A stretch of DNA of 64,000 nt from the NCBI RefSeq assembly GCF_008122205.1, contig NZ_PHNJ01000001.1:186001-250000 (forward strand), in the 5' to 3' direction. Both the position numbers and the translations under genes were made by a program. How positions within the stretch are numbered: position 1 is the stretch's first letter; every line of letters begins with the position of its first letter. Positions 61,482 through 64,000 of this stretch are shown in pieces. Below the pieces are notes generated by a model that did not search any database, was not told the DNA's origin, and saw only the letters and a program-made list of their open reading frames with translations. The stretch is from Natronococcus pandeyae. Lineage in GTDB: Archaea > Halobacteriota > Halobacteria > Halobacteriales > Natrialbaceae.

Positions 61482-61919
61482 TCAGAGATCGACGATGTCG
61501 TCGAAGAGTCCGTCAGGGATGACCTCATCCATATCCGGTTCGTCCATATCCGGTTCGTCCATATCCGGTCCGTCCGTTTCAGGCTCGTCTATTTCGGGCT
61601 GCTCCTCCAGTACGTCCTCGGGCACGAGGTCGTCTTCGTCGATTACATCTCCATCACCGACGGTCTCGTTCGGATCGTCAGGGGCGGCCGTGTCGCCACC
61701 CGCGTCGTCATCGATTTCGATTACCTCCTCTTCGTTCTGCTCGATCACCTCTTCGCTCACTTCTTCGGTCGTCTGGTCGTCGAACCCTGTTTCTCCCGGT
61801 TCTCCCACCTCTGCGGCCGCGCCGATACCGGCACTCAGCGCGAGGAGACCGACAGCGACCACCGCAATCATCACTGTTCGTCGGTACGTCCGGAACTGAC
61901 GTCTTGTACGATTGGTCAT
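61482..61919 (-). CDS. acidic exported protein with short C-terminal repeats
   Basis: A 145-residue protein with a Sec-type signal (RRTVMIAVVAVGLLALSAGI, then GAAAE as likely cleavage). Nearly all of the rest is Asp, Glu and Pro, with three tandem DMDEP units encoded by a perfect to near-perfect 15-bp DNA repeat at 61529-61573. The mature chain should be disordered and strongly negative outside the cell. No family recognised. Confidence 0.7.
   Translation of the reverse strand: MTNRTRRQFRTYRRTVMIAVVAVGLLALSAGIGAAAEVGEPGETGFDDQTTEEVSEEVIEQNEEEVIEIDDDAGGDTAAPDDPNETVGDGDVIDEDDLVPEDVLEEQPEIDEPETDGPDMDEPDMDEPDMDEVIPDGLFDDIVDL
61529..61573. repeat. 15-bp tandem repeat, three copies
   Basis: CCATATCCGGTTCGT occurs at 61529-61543 and 61544-61558, and with one change (CCATATCCGGTCCGT) at 61559-61573. 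It lies in frame within the acidic exported protein and encodes DEPDM units on the minus strand. Copy number could vary by slippage without breaking the frame. Confidence 0.9.
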
Positions 61920-62244
61920 TGGTTTTTGCCCGCGGCGGGCAACGATGTGCCAATCGTGCTCACGATAAATCGAAGCAATCGTTCAGTGATCAAAAAACCC
62001 ATTTAACAGATGAAACCGAGGCATATCGAGGGCGCAGCAGCCGACTCGGATAGCGGATTTCGATCTGTGTCCGATTGTTCGAAAGTAGATATTTCCACCC
62101 TGCGTAATTCGGAACCGTCCGTGGCTAGTCGCCGCCTGTCGTTCGCTCACCACGATCCACCGAGAAATTATCGACCTCCCGAACGACCTCGTGGAAGCCG
62201 ACGGGACGCAACGCAAAAGTACCGGATCCGCATAGCTCTCGACG
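61920..62244. other. 325-bp divergent gap, no gene seen
   Basis: It separates the acidic exported protein from the DUF5797-like gene. The part at 61965-62010 (GATAAATCGAAGC and AAAAAACCCATTTAAC) is AT-rich for the window and probably holds the minus-strand promoter. No ORF or repeat recognised. Confidence 0.5.
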
Positions 62245-62745
62245 ATGACGCTCTCGGACGAGGCCAGAGACCGGTTGGCCGACGTGGTGGAACTACAGCC
62301 GACGAAAAATTCCGAGCTTCAGGACCGGTGGGAACTGGAAAGCGGCAGCGAGGTCCACCAGTACCTGGAGAACGAACTCGGGGACTACTACTTCCGGGAC
62401 GACAACAGCCTGATCCGCGCGACCGCGGAGGCGGCGGACCTCGTCGATGTCGAACCGGGAATCGAGAGCGATCCGGATGAAGGGACCCCCTCGCGGATTC
62501 GCGTTCCCGAGTTACAGGCACAGATCGTCGAGATTCTCGCCGGCCCCGACGAGGAGTCGGAAAGCGTCGTTTCGGTGTTACACAAGCTCCGGGATGCCTA
62601 CGACGTCGATCCCGACTCCGAGGACGTCCGCTCGAGCCTCCAGAGTCTTCGCCGCAAAGGCGTCGTCGAGATCGAGTACCGAACGGTTCCCACGTTCCGG
62701 TTGGCCGTCGAGCGCGACGACCTCGAGGTCGACGTCTCTGACTGA
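62245..62745 (+). CDS. conserved haloarchaeal protein (DUF5797-like), helix-turn-helix character
   Basis: A 166-residue protein. The N-terminal part (SDEARDRLADVVELQPTKNS, ELQDRWELESGSEVHQYLEN) and the later SVVSVLHKLRDAYDVDPDSE, VRSSLQSLRRKGVVEIEY look like two winged-helix-type modules. It resembles the haloarchaeal DUF5797 group, from memory. A DNA-binding role is inferred from fold impression only. Confidence 0.75.
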   Translation: MTLSDEARDRLADVVELQPTKNSELQDRWELESGSEVHQYLENELGDYYFRDDNSLIRATAEAADLVDVEPGIESDPDEGTPSRIRVPELQAQIVEILAGPDEESESVVSVLHKLRDAYDVDPDSEDVRSSLQSLRRKGVVEIEYRTVPTFRLAVERDDLEVDVSD

Positions 62746-62775
62746 GACCAGTCGCGGCGGTTTTCTGAGACCGTC

Positions 62776-63825
62776 TTACAGCCCGGGCCGGCGTCGCCGG
62801 CGACGGTCCTCGAGCAACTGTTTGCTTCGTTTTCCGGGTCCCCCCTCGATCGGCCAGCCGCGGGTCCGCCAGACCGGCGGCTCCGGCTCGAACGCGGGAC
62901 AGGAGCCGGAACACTCCGCGGCCGTCTGGCAGCACTCCTTGGACTCGCAGTAGGGCCGCAACTGGATCCCGTCGGTTCCGCGCAGCGCGAAGTGGCGACA
63001 GTCGGGCCGCATCGTGTCGACGAACGAGCGCCAGCCGCGCTCGTACGCCCGCTCGGCGATCCGAAGCCGCATCTCGGCCTTTTCGGCGGGGTCGACGTAC
63101 TCGAACCGGGCGGCAGATCCGTCCCTGGTTCCGCCGTCCGGTCGCTCGAGGATTCGCGTTCCCGGCTCGTCGACTGCGAGCGAGCGCGGATACCAGGAGA
63201 CGTCAGCGGCGAGCGTCTCGGGGTCGAGTGCGAGCACGCCGGCCTCGACCGGCAGGTCCTCGAAGAGTACCGGTTCGACGCGCTCACCGGTCTCCCGGCT
63301 GGCGACCCAGACTTCGTCGGCGAGCGCGAGCGCGACGTCGTACTCGAGTTGGGTTCCCAGGTTTCGGGCGGCGCTCGCGTCGAGGTCCGGCTTGTTCTCG
63401 ATGGCGACGATGCGGTCGACCCAGTTCGGATAGGGCCATTTCCGCCGGATCTCGATGCGGTTGCCGTTCTTTCGGGTCTCGAGGGCGCCGCGGTCGTCGG
63501 CGCGATGGATCGCCTCGCGGACGTATCGCCACGGGTAGCCGGGGTGGGGAAGCGCGTCGCGGTAGTACGCCCATTCGGCGGGGGCGTTCCGAACGACGTG
63601 TAACAGGTCGCTATCGAGTCGCTTCGGGCCGAAGTTCGCGCGCTGCTCGAAGGCCTCGCGGTCGCACTCGAGGACGATCGTGTCCCAGCGCCGGCGTTTC
63701 GTGCCGAGCTGGCGGGCGACGACGATTGCACGGTCGGTCCCGTCGTCGGCGGGGGGCCACGCGCGCTCCGCCCAGCGACAGGTGCGAAGCTCGAAGGAGA
63801 ACTCGCTGTCGTCCGGGTGGATCAT
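62776..63825 (-). CDS. conserved haloarchaeal protein (DUF5787-like), possible nuclease fold
   Basis: A 349-residue protein. The middle carries WVDRIVAIENKPDLDASAAR and LGTQLEYDVALALADEVWVA, where the Asp ... E-N-K arrangement is reminiscent of a PD-(D/E)xK nuclease core. The C-terminus has a six-Cys cluster (CESKECCQTAAECSGSC) that could bind a metal or Fe-S cluster. The family association with DUF5787 is remembered. The pairing of a possible nuclease core with a Cys cluster recalls Cas4-like proteins, but no other CRISPR gene is near. Confidence 0.72.
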   Translation of the reverse strand: MIHPDDSEFSFELRTCRWAERAWPPADDGTDRAIVVARQLGTKRRRWDTIVLECDREAFEQRANFGPKRLDSDLLHVVRNAPAEWAYYRDALPHPGYPWRYVREAIHRADDRGALETRKNGNRIEIRRKWPYPNWVDRIVAIENKPDLDASAARNLGTQLEYDVALALADEVWVASRETGERVEPVLFEDLPVEAGVLALDPETLAADVSWYPRSLAVDEPGTRILERPDGGTRDGSAARFEYVDPAEKAEMRLRIAERAYERGWRSFVDTMRPDCRHFALRGTDGIQLRPYCESKECCQTAAECSGSCPAFEPEPPVWRTRGWPIEGGPGKRSKQLLEDRRRRRRPGL

Positions 63826-63963
63826 TACCGGTCGTACGGAGATAGACGATAAGTGCGCTGTGGTCCGTCGTCGAGCGCGCCGAGCACGTCGGGCGCTGTC
63901 CGCGAGGTGGCCGACGCTCTCGGTGGATCGAACGCACCGCGGTCGTCGAGTGCGGGTCGTCGG

Positions 63964-64000
63964 TTACTCCTCGTCCTCGTCGTCCTCGATCTCGTCGATG
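63964..64000 (-). CDS. partial CDS: acidic C-terminus running off the right edge
   Basis: The last 37 bases read on the minus strand as IDEIEDDEDEE followed by TAA. A run of acidic codons ending in a clean stop is typical of haloarchaeal C-termini. Too little remains to name the product. Confidence 0.4.
   Translation of the reverse strand, partial: IDEIEDDEDEE

Noticed and set aside
61529-61573. Tandem 15-bp repeats as a CRISPR array
   Set aside because: Units are adjacent with no spacers and lie in frame in a protein gene.
62776-63825. Calling the DUF5787-like protein Cas4
   Set aside because: The Cys spacing differs from Cas4 and no CRISPR array or other cas gene is nearby.

Overview
The window is chromosomal DNA of a haloarchaeon. 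The proteins are strongly acidic, the G+C content is high, secreted proteins carry twin-arginine (often lipobox) signals, and several promoters look leaderless, with a TATA-like box about 25 nt before the start codon. Archaeal markers include aIF5B, transcription factor S, alpha-NAC, Pus10, NOB1, a two-subunit-type GMP synthetase and a PurN-PurH fusion. The gene mix suggests a Natrialbales-type organism (Natrinema/Haloterrigena-like), but the genus is an inference. No rRNA, tRNA or CRISPR array was seen.

Region by region. 0.2-10.4 kb is mostly housekeeping: an HtrA-like lipoprotein protease, Pus10, a PIN toxin with a ribbon-helix-helix antitoxin, RNase HII, a Ca2+/Na+ antiporter, SecF-SecD and a RidA protein. 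10.4-24 kb holds a repeat-bearing gap, glucose-6-phosphate isomerase, a CPBP protease, NOB1 and a PRC-barrel protein divergent from aIF5B, the pyrG-guaA-small protein operon, a 450-bp non-coding block with nested inverted repeats, 5-formyl-THF cyclo-ligase, MoaB and a quinone-oxidoreductase-type dehydrogenase. 24-26.5 kb is a small, less GC-rich island: a winged-helix regulator, an unknown Tat-exported protein and a small membrane protein. 26.5-37 kb carries an isopentenyl-diphosphate-isomerase-like Nudix protein without the usual active-site Cys, a lipid kinase, a PHP protein, an Lrp regulator divergent from carA, a SIMPL lipoprotein, a tandem UspA protein and the purine genes purN-purH and purB.

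37-45 kb is the most unusual part. It is an acyl-CoA and beta-keto-acid catabolic cluster: an acyl-CoA ligase broken by a frameshift, an acyl-CoA dehydrogenase, a carboxyltransferase subunit with an extra N-terminal domain, then a tight minus-strand operon of a micro-ORF, a crotonase-family enzyme, a beta-keto acid cleavage enzyme and a dienoyl-CoA-reductase-like SDR. Several of these enzymes lack a canonical catalytic residue. Just before the cluster lies a decayed chimera of an M20 peptidase fragment and a winged-helix fragment.

45-55 kb contains the succinylase branch of the diaminopimelate (lysine) pathway, split into dapA-dapB-dapD, lysA and a dapE-like gene. dapF is not in the window. 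An aldo/keto reductase, a Yip1 protein, a PAS histidine kinase and two inverted copies of a dispersed repeat lie between the pieces. 55-64 kb returns to housekeeping genes: HtpX, a NYN protein, a PUA protein, a hairpin-rich repeat block, NAC-TrmI, TFS, an MFS transporter, an acidic secreted repeat protein and haloarchaea-specific conserved proteins. A partial acidic C-terminus runs off the right edge.
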